From Armatimonadota bacterium (GTDB lineage Bacteria > Armatimonadota > Chthonomonadetes > Chthonomonadales > CAJBBX01): DNA of 64,000 nt. Each line of letters starts with the position of its first letter. The first letter of the stretch is position 1. The notes beneath the pieces are model-generated. The model was given only the letters and a program-made list of their open reading frames with translations. It was not told the DNA's origin and did not search any database. This document shows positions 32,628 through 39,719 of the stretch, one piece after another. Location of the stretch: contig JAPLCQ010000155.1 in assembly GCA_026392115.1 (NCBI GenBank), positions 1-64,000 on the forward strand. Direction: 5' to 3'. The translations under genes and the position numbers were made by a program.

Positions 32628-33481
32628 CGCTCCGTCGGGAGCGCCGGCAGGAGGCCGCTGGTGGCCGTGCGGCGCACCCCGTAGTTGCCGCGGCCCTCGC
32701 GCAGCGCCAGGGCAAGCGCCATTGCGCCGATCTCGGTCTCGACGTTGTCAACGGTTGTGATCGGTACGCCGGCGAAGCGGTCCATGTAGGAGATGGCCGC
32801 CGTGGAGGGTTCCACAAGGGCGACATCGACCGGGAAGGTCCGGAGCTGGGTTACAAGCGGCAGGTCCAGCGTGTCTGCGCGGCTACCCGCATCCAGCGAG
32901 GCGCCCGCCACCACCACCACGGCATCCACGCGACCATCGAAGGCGCCGGAGTGTTCCGTTAGCCCGGCATCCCGGAGGACGGATAGGTCCATATCCTGGG
33001 CTCCAATGGCCAGCGATGCCGCCAGGATGCGGAAGACGCCCGCATTGCCATCGGGGAGGCTGGGGTGCCCTGCGCGTAGTGACGCGAGCACATTGCCGTG
33101 AACCAGCTCGAGCTTGCGGCTGAAGCCGGCATCAGTCACCATGGTGCGCACCACGACGGCGCCCGCGTCGAGCAGCGCCGTCTCGACGCGCTGGGTGGCT
33201 TCGTCGTAGTCGCCGGTCTGCACAATCGCCACGCGGCGCCCGGCCAGGGCGTGGCGCAGCACGCGGGGGCGCACCGCCGCTATGGCTGCCGAGTAGCGCT
33301 GGTTGTCCTGCCGGAGCGGCGCGACCTCCTCGGTGAACCGGCTGTTGAGGTTTCGAAGCTGGCCGTTGAGGCCCGCCACGATGGCGCTGGGCAGGAACGA
33401 TCCGCCGATGATCATCCCCACGCCAAGGCTGAGGAAGATGGCGACGACGGTGATGAAATGGTACCGGAAGCCGGGTGACAC
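32624..33481 (-). CDS. SteB/MctB-like protein ('copper transporter' family)
   Basis: 285 residues from a GTG at 33481 with GGAGGG seven bases upstream. It opens with the family N-terminus: FRYHFITVVAIFLSLGVGMI as a membrane helix, followed by a heptad-rich helix (NGQLRNLNSRFTEEVAPLRQ) and a Rossmann-like domain that begins LAGRRVAIVQTG. The family (PF11382) was named after mycobacterial MctB, a copper-related outer-envelope protein. In Corynebacterium the same protein (SteB) works with SteA at the division site. Position directly after steA supports SteB as the better label here. Copper binding is not evident in the sequence. Confidence 0.82.
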   Translation of the reverse strand: MSPGFRYHFITVVAIFLSLGVGMIIGGSFLPSAIVAGLNGQLRNLNSRFTEEVAPLRQDNQRYSAAIAAVRPRVLRHALAGRRVAIVQTGDYDEATQRVETALLDAGAVVVRTMVTDAGFSRKLELVHGNVLASLRAGHPSLPDGNAGVFRILAASLAIGAQDMDLSVLRDAGLTEHSGAFDGRVDAVVVVAGASLDAGSRADTLDLPLVTQLRTFPVDVALVEPSTAAISYMDRFAGVPITTVDNVETEIGAMALALALREGRGNYGVRRTATSGLLPALPTER

Positions 33482-33495
33482 GGTATGGCCCTCCG

Positions 33496-34647
33496 TCAGG
33501 GCAGGCCCAGGCTGGATCGCAGCTGGAGCCGGGTCGCGCTGAGCACCGTTCGGATCAGCGGGGATTGGAGCGCCAGGACGCAGAGCGGGAAGAGCGCCGC
33601 GGCTACCAAGAGCAGGATTTCCAGGGTTGCGGGGCGTGACCGGGCCGACCAGAGCCTCCCTAGTCCCTTGGCGTCTACGAGCTTGGATCCGATGCGCAGG
33701 CGCACCAAGAACGTGCTGGCCATGCCCCCCCGGCCCTTGTCGAGGAAGTCCTCCAGCGAAAAATGGGTGCCCACGGCCACGATCAGCGACGCTCCCCGTT
33801 GGTCGGCGATCAACATGGCGGCGTCCTCGCTGGTGCCCGGTACCGGGAAGACCTTTGCTGAGAGACCCAGCTTTTCGATACGGGCCAGTCCCGGCGCCTC
33901 ACGACCGCCCTTGGCGTAGGCGTGCACGACCAACTCGGCTCCGCTGCGCAAGGACGCGTCGGAGACGCTGTCCATGTCGCCCACGATGATGTGGGGCCTC
34001 AGCCCGACCTCGGCCAGCGCGTCTGCGCCGCCGTCTACTCAGATGAGGACGGGCCGAACCTCCAGGAGGTAGTCCTCGATGGCGCGCAGGTCATCTTTGA
34101 AGCCCGGGCCCCGGGTGACTACCAGGACATGCCGCCCGGCGATCTTCGTGTCGATGGCCGGCGCCGATACCGGGTCAAGCAGCAGGCCGCGCTCCTCGGA
34201 GATGTACTGCAGCGTGTTGCGCGCGAAGGCGTCTAGTTCGGCCCCTATGTTGCGGCGGGCGGCCTCCATGCTCTCGCCGATGGACTCAAGGCTCAGCGGG
34301 GTGCCGGTGGCCTCAAGCTCGCCGACCCGAATCCGGTCGCCGTCCAGTGTGGCCATCTGGCCGCGGTGCTGCAGGGCGGCCTCGAAGAAGGCATCGCCAA
34401 CGTGGTCCAGAATAGGTACTTGCGCCTCTGCGAGAAGGCTGGGGCCGACGTTGGGGTATCTGCCGGAGATCGATGGAGCGGCGTTGACAACCGCCGCCAC
34501 GCCGGCATCCAGGAGCGACTGAGCGGCCACGGCGTCCAGGTCGGTATGGTGGATGAGCGCGATGTCGCCCGCCGCCAGCGAACCGACCAGACGCTTGGTC
34601 CGGCGATCAGCCCATATGCGGCCCCTAATGGGATGTGTGTTGCCCAC
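33496..34647 (-). pseudogene. steA: steA-like gene interrupted by one in-frame TGA
   Basis: Both halves are in one reading frame: codons 1-202 from a GTG at 34647, a TGA at 34041-34039, then codons 204-383 to the stop at 33496. The protein matches SteA along its whole length: RRTKRLVGSLAAGDIALI, NAAPSISGRYPN, GRHVLVVTRGPGF, then after the stop VDGGADAL, GDMDSVSD, GTSEDAAMLIADQRGASLIV, and two helices at the C-terminus. Related proteins have Gly where the TGA stands, so one base change (GGA to TGA) explains it. It may be a real nonsense mutation, an assembly error, or readthrough. SteA is a thiamine-pyrophosphokinase-like division-site protein in Corynebacterium. Internal restart from GTG 33984 would give only the C-terminal half. 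Confidence 0.8.
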
Positions 34648-34655
34648 AACAAGCC

Positions 34656-34684
34656 ATTATGCCGGAACCGACCGGCTATGTCAA
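34656..34684 (-). promoter_or_regulatory. Strong sigma-70 promoter immediately before steA
   Basis: On the minus strand, TTGACA (34684-34679), a 17-base spacer, and CATAAT (34661-34656). Transcription should start near 34649, only two or three bases before the GTG at 34647, so the mRNA may be leaderless; no ribosome site is visible. The promoter sits just past the pyrF stop. Confidence 0.7.
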
Positions 34685-34690
34685 CGCGGC

Positions 34691-35413
34691 TTAGCCTTGC
34701 GCGATCTCGTCGGCGATCCGGGCGGCGGCTTCCGCCGGGTTGGTGGCGCCGGTGATGGGCCGGCCGATGACCAGGTAGTCGGCCCCCGTCCGTACCGCCT
34801 CCGCGGGGGTCGCGGTGCGGCGCTGGTCGCCGGCGTCCGCCCAAGCGGGCCGAACGCCCGGCGTGACGATGAGGATGTCGTGCCCGCAGGCCCAGCGGAT
34901 CGCCTCGATCTCCTTGGGAGAAGCCACGACGCCCTGTGCTCCCGCGTCGCGCGCCAGGCGGGCCATGGCCGGCACGTAGTCGGCGGGAGGTAGATTGAGC
35001 AGCAACTCCTCGGTCGCCTCCTGTGGCGATAGGCTCGTGAGCAGCGTGACGGCCACCAGGAGCGGCGCTTCGCAGCCTGCGTCTGAAGCTCCCTCGGCCA
35101 AGGCGCTCGCCGCTGCTTTGATCATCCGGGAGCCGCCGCAAGCGTGCACGTTGGTCATCCAGAGGCCGCGCCGACCGATGGGTCTGCAGGCCCCGGCCAC
35201 GGTGTTCGGGATATCGTGCAGCTTGGCGTCGTAGAAGATGCGCCCGCAGCCGGCCGCGCGGAGGTCGTCGAGGACGCCGATGCCTGCGGCGTTCACGAGC
35301 TCCAGGCCGACCTTCACGGCTCCCACGGAGCCGGCCAACTGCTCGGCCCACCGTAGCGCCGTGCCGCGATCGCTGGTGTCCAGCGCCACGATGATCCTGT
35401 CCTTGGGCTCCAT
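34691..35413 (-). CDS. pyrF: Orotidine 5'-phosphate decarboxylase
   Basis: 240 residues, GGGAGAG three to five bases before the ATG. It catalyses the last step of UMP synthesis, in the cytoplasm. The active-site loop is present as IFYDAKLHDIPNTV (Asp-x-Lys-x-x-Asp), with phosphate-binding YLVIGRPITGATNPAEAA and TPGVRPAW near the C-terminus, and an N-terminal IIVALDTSDRG strand. Length is normal for the bacterial single-domain enzyme. It precedes steA, which has its own promoter between them, and no other pyrimidine gene is nearby. Confidence 0.95.
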   Translation of the reverse strand: MEPKDRIIVALDTSDRGTALRWAEQLAGSVGAVKVGLELVNAAGIGVLDDLRAAGCGRIFYDAKLHDIPNTVAGACRPIGRRGLWMTNVHACGGSRMIKAAASALAEGASDAGCEAPLLVAVTLLTSLSPQEATEELLLNLPPADYVPAMARLARDAGAQGVVASPKEIEAIRWACGHDILIVTPGVRPAWADAGDQRRTATPAEAVRTGADYLVIGRPITGATNPAEAAARIADEIAQG

Positions 35414-35514
35414 GCTTCTCTCCCGCTTCCCGCATTACTCACGAAAGAGGGCGCCCTGCGCCATGCAGGCCACCCCCCTCGCGCCTCGTCTCGGTAATCG
35501 ACGCCTACGGTAAC

Positions 35515-35871
35515 CTAGCCGCAGCCTCCGGTGCCGCAGGAGCAGCCGCCGCAGTTGGAGGAGACGTTGGGGTTGTCGATCTTGAACCCGCTGTTCCCGT
35601 CGGCTTCCACGTAGTCGACCGTGCTGCCGTCCATCTGGCCCAGGCTGTCGGCGTCCACCACCACGCGAACGCCGAAGTGGACGAACTCGGTGTCGTCCGG
35701 ATTCACCGTGTCCTCTACGGCCAGGCCGTACTTCAGGCCCGAGCACGACTGCCCTGCCACGAAGACGCGAAGCGCGGAGCCCTCGGCTCCCTGCTCCTTG
35801 AAGAACGACGTGACCATCTGCGCGGCGCGCTCACTCATTGCGATGCCGACGCCTGCGGCTGTTGCTTCCAT
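35515..35871 (-). CDS. A-type iron-sulfur carrier protein (ErpA/IscA/HesB family)
   Basis: 118 residues from the ATG at 35871 with GGAGAG seven bases upstream; the open frame to 36084 has no supporting signal. Three conserved cysteines are recognisable: one in AGQSCSGLKYGLAVED and the C-terminal pair in CGGCSCGTGGCG, a longer Cys/Gly-rich tail than the simple CGCG ending. The protein delivers Fe-S or [2Fe-2S] clusters to apo-enzymes. It begins with SERAAQMVTSFFKEQG, typical of the family. The gene stands alone between lysS and pyrF; no isc or suf genes are next to it. Confidence 0.93.
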   Translation of the reverse strand: MEATAAGVGIAMSERAAQMVTSFFKEQGAEGSALRVFVAGQSCSGLKYGLAVEDTVNPDDTEFVHFGVRVVVDADSLGQMDGSTVDYVEADGNSGFKIDNPNVSSNCGGCSCGTGGCG

Positions 35872-35966
35872 TGGTTGGCTCTCCGGTCGGCAGGGCCGAC
35901 GTAGTTTCGTTGGTGGGTCATACGCAGAGAGAGCAGCGTTAGTCCCACTTCCCGCCGCGCCTGTGG

Positions 35967-37478
35967 CTACTCGGGCCGAAGCAACGGGAATAGCAGCACG
36001 TCGCGGATCGATTTGGCTCCGGCCAGCACCATGGCGAGGCGGTCCATACCCACACCCAGGCCGCCGGTCGGAGGCATGCCGCACTCCAGGGCGCGGATGA
36101 AATCCTCGTCCATGGGGTGTGCTTCCTGCTCGCCCGCCTTGGTCTGCTCCAGCTGATCGGCGAAGCGCTCGCGCTGGTCGAAGGGGTCGTTTATCTCCGA
36201 GAAGGCGTTGCCCAACTCCTGACCCGCGATGAAGACCTCGAACCGCCGCGTGAGCGTCGGGTCATCGGGGTGCTTCTTCGCCAGCGGCGAGGTCTCGATG
36301 GGGTAGTCGATGACGAACGTCGGCTGCACGAGCTTGGGCTGCGTGACTTTCTCATGAATCTTCTCGATGATCTTGCCGATCGTGGGCATTTTCTCTGGAT
36401 CCAGACCCACCGACCGCGCGGCCTCGCGGGCCGAATCCATGTCGCGGAACGCGGACCGGTCCAGCCCCGCGTTCTCCTGGATGCCTTGCAGCATGGGCAA
36501 CCGGCGCCACGGGCGCTGGGCCAGATCGACCGCCACCGTCTCCAGGGCCTTGTCGCCGACCTTCACCACGGGATGCACGATGGTCGTACCGATGACCCGC
36601 TGCGCCACATCGACGTACATATCCTCGACCAGGTCCATCATGCCCTCAAGGTCGGTGTAGGCCTCGTAGAGCTCCATGAGCGTGAACTCGGGGTTGTGAT
36701 CCGTATCCGCGGCCTCGTTGCGGAAGACGCGGCCGACCTCGTAAACCTTGGGGATACCACCCACGATGAGCCGCTTCAGGTAGAGCTCGAGCGAAATCCG
36801 CAGCTTGAGGTCCAGCTTGAGGTCGTTGTGAAACGTCATGAACGGGCGTGCCGAGGCGCCGCCTGCCACCGACTGCAGCACAGGCGTTTCGACCTCAAGG
36901 AAGTCCCGCGCGTTGAGGAACTCGCGCACGGCCTGGACCACGCGGCACCGCATGATCAGGGCCTCGCGCGATTCGGGGTTTGCCAGCATGTCCACGTAGC
37001 GCATGCGCTGGCGCGCCTCGTCGTCCTTCAGCGTCTCGTGGGCCACGCCGTCGCGCTTCTTGCCAAGAGGCACGTGGCGGACGGCCTTGGCCAGCAGCGT
37101 GAACCCGGTGACGCGCACGGTGTCCTCGCCCATTTCGGTGCGGAAGATTTCGCCCTCGACCCCGACGATGTCCGCGATGTCGAGGGACTTGAAGTCGGCG
37201 TAGGCGTCGCCCAACAGGTCGCGTCGCACATGCAGCTGCATGCGGCCCGTCTCATCCTCGATGTCCGAGAAGAGAGCTTTGCCCATTTTGCGGACCGAGA
37301 AGACGCGCCCAGCCAGGGTCACCTTGCTGCCGGCCAGTTGCTCAAAGCCCTCATGCACCTGGGCGGCCGTGTGTGTCCGGTCGAAGCGCTCGATCGCGAA
37401 GGGGTCGATGCCCCGCTCGCGCAGCGCGTTGAGCTTGTCGATCCGTATGCGGCGTTGCTCGTTCTCGTCCAACATCAT
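35967..37478 (-). CDS. lysS: Lysyl-tRNA synthetase, class II
   Basis: 503 residues. Two in-frame ATGs stand at 37478 and 37475; the first gives MMLDENEQRRIR and overlaps the greA stop. The OB-fold anticodon domain occupies roughly residues 55-155 (VTLAGRVFSVRKMGKALFSD). The class II catalytic domain shows motif 2 (YEVGRVFRNEAADTDHNPEF, with MELYEAYTD following) and motif 3 (GLGVGMDRLAMVLAGAKSIR, ending VLLFPLLRPE). It charges tRNA-Lys. Expression should be coupled to greA, whose stop overlaps its start; both follow the strong promoter at 38054-38082. No unusual feature was seen. Confidence 0.96.
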   Translation of the reverse strand: MMLDENEQRRIRIDKLNALRERGIDPFAIERFDRTHTAAQVHEGFEQLAGSKVTLAGRVFSVRKMGKALFSDIEDETGRMQLHVRRDLLGDAYADFKSLDIADIVGVEGEIFRTEMGEDTVRVTGFTLLAKAVRHVPLGKKRDGVAHETLKDDEARQRMRYVDMLANPESREALIMRCRVVQAVREFLNARDFLEVETPVLQSVAGGASARPFMTFHNDLKLDLKLRISLELYLKRLIVGGIPKVYEVGRVFRNEAADTDHNPEFTLMELYEAYTDLEGMMDLVEDMYVDVAQRVIGTTIVHPVVKVGDKALETVAVDLAQRPWRRLPMLQGIQENAGLDRSAFRDMDSAREAARSVGLDPEKMPTIGKIIEKIHEKVTQPKLVQPTFVIDYPIETSPLAKKHPDDPTLTRRFEVFIAGQELGNAFSEINDPFDQRERFADQLEQTKAGEQEAHPMDEDFIRALECGMPPTGGLGVGMDRLAMVLAGAKSIRDVLLFPLLRPE

Positions 37479-37954
37479 CGGCGAATGCCCTCGATTCGGT
37501 ACCGCAGGCGGCCGTCCGGCACCGCCACAATGATCTCGTTACCCGCTTTGCGGCCCAGAAGCGCGCGCCCGATGGGCGACTCGTCGGAGATGCGATCATG
37601 GTCGGGGTCGCTCTCCACTGAGCCCACGAGTCTCACTTCCCACGTGTCGCGATGCTCCAGATCGTGCAGGCGCACGTAGGAGCCGAGCCCAACGTAGTCG
37701 GTGGGCACCTCCTCCGGCTGCAGGACCTGCGAATGCTGTAGGATGCGGCGCAGATCGCGGATGCGTCCTTCCACGAACGCCTGCTCGATCTTGGCGTCCT
37801 CGTACTCCGCATTCTCCGCGAACTCACCGCTCTGTTGGGAGTCCCTGATCCGGTCGGTGACCTCGCGACGCTCGACGGTCCGTAGCCTCTCAAGCTCACG
37901 TTCGATGCGTGCGTAGCCTTCGGGGGTCAGGGTGATGATGTCGTCTGTGGACAT
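37475..37954 (-). CDS. greA: Transcription elongation factor GreA
   Basis: 159 residues, GGAG six bases before the ATG. The N-terminal coiled coil (ARIERELERLRTVERREVT) carries the acidic tip in SGEFAENAEYEDAKIEQ; E. coli GreA has Asp41 and Glu44 at the tip, and here the first is Glu. The C-terminal FKBP-like domain has VGLGSYVRLHD and ISDESPIGRALLGRKAGNEI, both typical. GreA enters the polymerase secondary channel and stimulates cleavage of backtracked RNA. Long leader (~93 bases) with a strong hairpin precedes it. lysS follows by overlap. Confidence 0.96.
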   Translation of the reverse strand: MSTDDIITLTPEGYARIERELERLRTVERREVTDRIRDSQQSGEFAENAEYEDAKIEQAFVEGRIRDLRRILQHSQVLQPEEVPTDYVGLGSYVRLHDLEHRDTWEVRLVGSVESDPDHDRISDESPIGRALLGRKAGNEIIVAVPDGRLRYRIEGIRR

Positions 37955-37991
37955 AGGGCGCTCCAGTACGAACTACGAGATGAACGCAAAC

Positions 37992-38023
37992 GAGCACCGA
38001 CGTCATATGGGACGCCAGTGCTC
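37992..38023 (-). promoter_or_regulatory. Structured hairpin in the greA leader RNA
   Basis: In the minus-strand transcript GAGCACUGGCGUC (38023-38011), a six-base loop CCAUAU, and GACGUCGGUGCUC (38004-37992) pair over 13 positions, two of them G-U. The complementary strand would have C-A mismatches there, so the structure favours this RNA. GUUUG follows. It may be an attenuator or stabiliser. Confidence 0.55.
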
Positions 38024-38053
38024 TCGGATGTGCTCTGTACCGCTGTGGGGGCG

Positions 38054-38082
38054 ATTATATCACACGCTCGGCAGAACGTCAA
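38054..38082 (-). promoter_or_regulatory. Near-consensus sigma-70 promoter for greA-lysS
   Basis: On the minus strand TTGACG (38082-38077), a 17-base spacer, and a perfect TATAAT (38059-38054). Predicted start of transcription is near 38047, giving a leader of about 93 bases before greA. It lies 19 bases beyond the purQ stop. Confidence 0.85.
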
Positions 38083-38101
38083 ATCGCGCGCGCCCGCGGC
38101 G

Positions 38102-38797
38102 TCAGAGCCGTGCGATGCGTTTGATGACGGAGGCGAAGATTCCCCTGCCGTCGTCGGAGCCGAGCAGCCTCTCGGAGGCGCGCTCGGGGTGGGGCATCAT
38201 GCCCAGTACATTAAAGGATGCGTTCGCGATGCCGGCGATGTTGTCCACCGAGCCGTTGGGGTTGCTTTCGGGCGTCGGGTGGCCGCCGCTGTCGCAGTAG
38301 CGGAAGAGGATGCGGTTTCCCGCGTGCAGCTCGGCTAGCGTATCGCCGTCGGCCACGTAGCAACCCTCCCCATGCGCGATCGGGATGCGCAGCGGACGCT
38401 CGGTCCGGGCGTCCGTGGTCCATGGCGTGCCGGTGTTCTCGACTCGCAGGTGAACCTGACGACAGATGAACTTCAGGCCCACGTTGCGAACGAGCGCGCC
38501 CGGCAAGAGGTGGGCCTCACAGAGCACCTGGAAGCCGTTGCAGATCCCGATGAGGAACTTGCCGCGCTCGGCGTGAGCCCGAAGCGAATCCATCACCGGC
38601 GCGAACCGCGCGATGGCGCCTGTGCGCAGGTAGTCGCCGTACGAGAACCCGCCCGGAAGAACGATGCAGTCATACGACCGCACGTCCGTGTCGGCGTGCC
38701 AGATGTAATCGACCGGCACGTTCAGCACATCGCGCAGAACGTAGTAGGCGTCCTGGTCGCAGTTCGAGCCGGGAAACCGGACGACGCCGAACTTCAC
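38102..38797 (-). CDS. purQ: Phosphoribosylformylglycinamidine synthase glutaminase subunit
   Basis: 231 residues from a GTG that overlaps the purS stop (GTGA). Class I glutaminase: nucleophile Cys86 in LIGICNGFQ, and the His/Glu pair in [11 protein letters not shown]. The N-terminus ([15 protein letters not shown]) is specific to PurQ. It supplies ammonia to PurL in purine synthesis, with PurS as the bridging subunit. purL is not in the window after it, since purQ is the last gene of this operon. Length and motifs are normal. Confidence 0.96.
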   Translation of the reverse strand: MKFGVVRFPGSNCDQDAYYVLRDVLNVPVDYIWHADTDVRSYDCIVLPGGFSYGDYLRTGAIARFAPVMDSLRAHAERGKFLIGICNGFQVLCEAHLLPGALVRNVGLKFICRQVHLRVENTGTPWTTDARTERPLRIPIAHGEGCYVADGDTLAELHAGNRILFRYCDSGGHPTPESNPNGSVDNIAGIANASFNVLGMMPHPERASERLLGSDDGRGIFASVIKRIARL

Positions 38798-39036
38798 TCT
38801 CCGACCTCGAAGCGGTAGTTCTCGATGACCGGGTTGGCCAGGAGCTTATCGCACATCTCTGTGACCTGCTTGCGCAACGCCTCGCCTTCGCCATCCACGT
38901 GCATCTCGAGGTACTTGCCGACCCGGACCTGCTTCACGGTGTCGTATCCCATGGAGGCCAGGGCGTTCTGGACCACGCGCCCTTGCGCGTCGAGCAGTGT
39001 CGGCTTGAGGGTGACGTAAACCTTAACTAGCGCCAT
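38794..39036 (-). CDS. purS: Phosphoribosylformylglycinamidine synthase subunit PurS
   Basis: 80 residues from the ATG at 39036 with GGGAG five bases upstream; the frame's upstream Met at 39078 lacks one. The family's pattern is clear: [40 protein letters not shown] and a C-terminal [16 protein letters not shown]. PurS bridges PurQ and PurL in the three-subunit enzyme used by Firmicutes, Cyanobacteria and relatives. It overlaps purQ by four bases. Confidence 0.95.
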   Translation of the reverse strand: MALVKVYVTLKPTLLDAQGRVVQNALASMGYDTVKQVRVGKYLEMHVDGEGEALRKQVTEMCDKLLANPVIENYRFEVGE

Positions 39037-39081
39037 GGTAGCTCCCCATGTGGTCGGGACGTTATCCGGACCGATCACTGC

Positions 39082-39447
39082 TCAACGAACTCGCAGCAGC
39101 AACCATGATAGCACAGCCACAACCAGCCCGACAAACGCCACGGCGCCCGCCAGCGAGGCGACGGGGCGGGCCTTGGGGCGTGCGCGCACGGGTCGGTCGG
39201 CGCCGCGGCGCAGCGCAGGCGTGGGCTTCTCGGGCGGCAGGACCTCCACTGCGGGAACCGCGGTCGCGCTCTGCTTGCGCCGCGGCGGAGGGGCCACGCC
39301 GACGTAGCGTTGAAGGAGCAGGCCGGTCACGATGCGGACCAGGGGCGGGATCAGCTTGGGGGCGAAGATCGCCACAACGATGGCGGCGAGCGCCGCCCAC
39401 TGCAACGGCGAACCCGTGAGCATGGCCAGCGGCCAGGCGCCGTCCAT
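39082..39447 (-). CDS. Small membrane protein with TatA-like N-terminus, unknown function
   Basis: 121 residues, GGAAGG nine bases before the ATG. A first helix with the short hinge AIFAPKLIPPLVR recalls the TatA pattern (hydrophobic helix, FGPKKLPEL hinge, amphipathic helix), but the Gly is replaced by Ala and the following helix is less charged. After a Pro/Arg-rich linker comes a second helix (residues ~96-118) ending LLLRVR, which TatA does not have. It might be a two-helix anchor rather than a translocase part. The gene is in the gat-pur operon, two bases after yggU and 45 bases before purS. Confidence 0.5.
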   Translation of the reverse strand: MDGAWPLAMLTGSPLQWAALAAIVVAIFAPKLIPPLVRIVTGLLLQRYVGVAPPPRRKQSATAVPAVEVLPPEKPTPALRRGADRPVRARPKARPVASLAGAVAFVGLVVAVLSWLLLRVR

Positions 39448-39449
39448 GG

Positions 39450-39719
39450 TTAGTCGCCTTCCCGGCAGAAGCGTGACGCCAGAGCCGCGTCATCGAGGCC
39501 GCTGACCTCCAGCACCTTGTGGCGTGAAGTCGCCCCCGTCGCGATGGAGACACTCGACTTCGGGACGTCCAGCCGTTCAGCGACGAGCTCGACGAGCGCT
39601 CGGTTGGCGGCGCCATCCACGGGGGGCGTGCTGACGCGGACGTGCAGCACGCCGTCGCGTAGGGCTTCGATGGCGTTGCGCCCTCCGCGCGGCGTCAGGC
39701 GGACCCGGAGCCTGCTCAC
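39450..39719 (-). CDS. YggU family protein (DUF167)
   Basis: 89 residues from a GTG at 39719 overlapping the CPBP protease stop (GTGA). The longer frame to 40661 is antisense noise. It has the DUF167 pattern: RLRVRLTPRGGRNAIEAL, HVRVSTPPVDGAANRALVEL and VSIATGATSRHKVLEVSG. The small alpha/beta protein is widespread but its role is unknown. It is often encoded beside yggT, as here two genes upstream. Confidence 0.9.
   Translation of the reverse strand: MSRLRVRLTPRGGRNAIEALRDGVLHVRVSTPPVDGAANRALVELVAERLDVPKSSVSIATGATSRHKVLEVSGLDDAALASRFCREGD

Noticed and set aside
31147-32826. One 559-residue minus-strand gene
   Set aside because: Only the last 274 residues make sense as a membrane glycosyltransferase. 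The first part is an out-of-frame reading of the GT2 and steB genes. A GTG with a strong ribosome site at 31971 is the real start.
34039-34041. TGA read as selenocysteine or as a reassigned sense codon
   Set aside because: The family has Gly, not Cys, at the position, and TGA is a normal stop for other genes in the window.
36117-37679. A 520-residue plus-strand frame over lysS
   Set aside because: It is antisense to lysS and greA and has only low-complexity His/Arg/Leu composition; the similar frame at 42050-43849 over gatB is rejected for the same reason.
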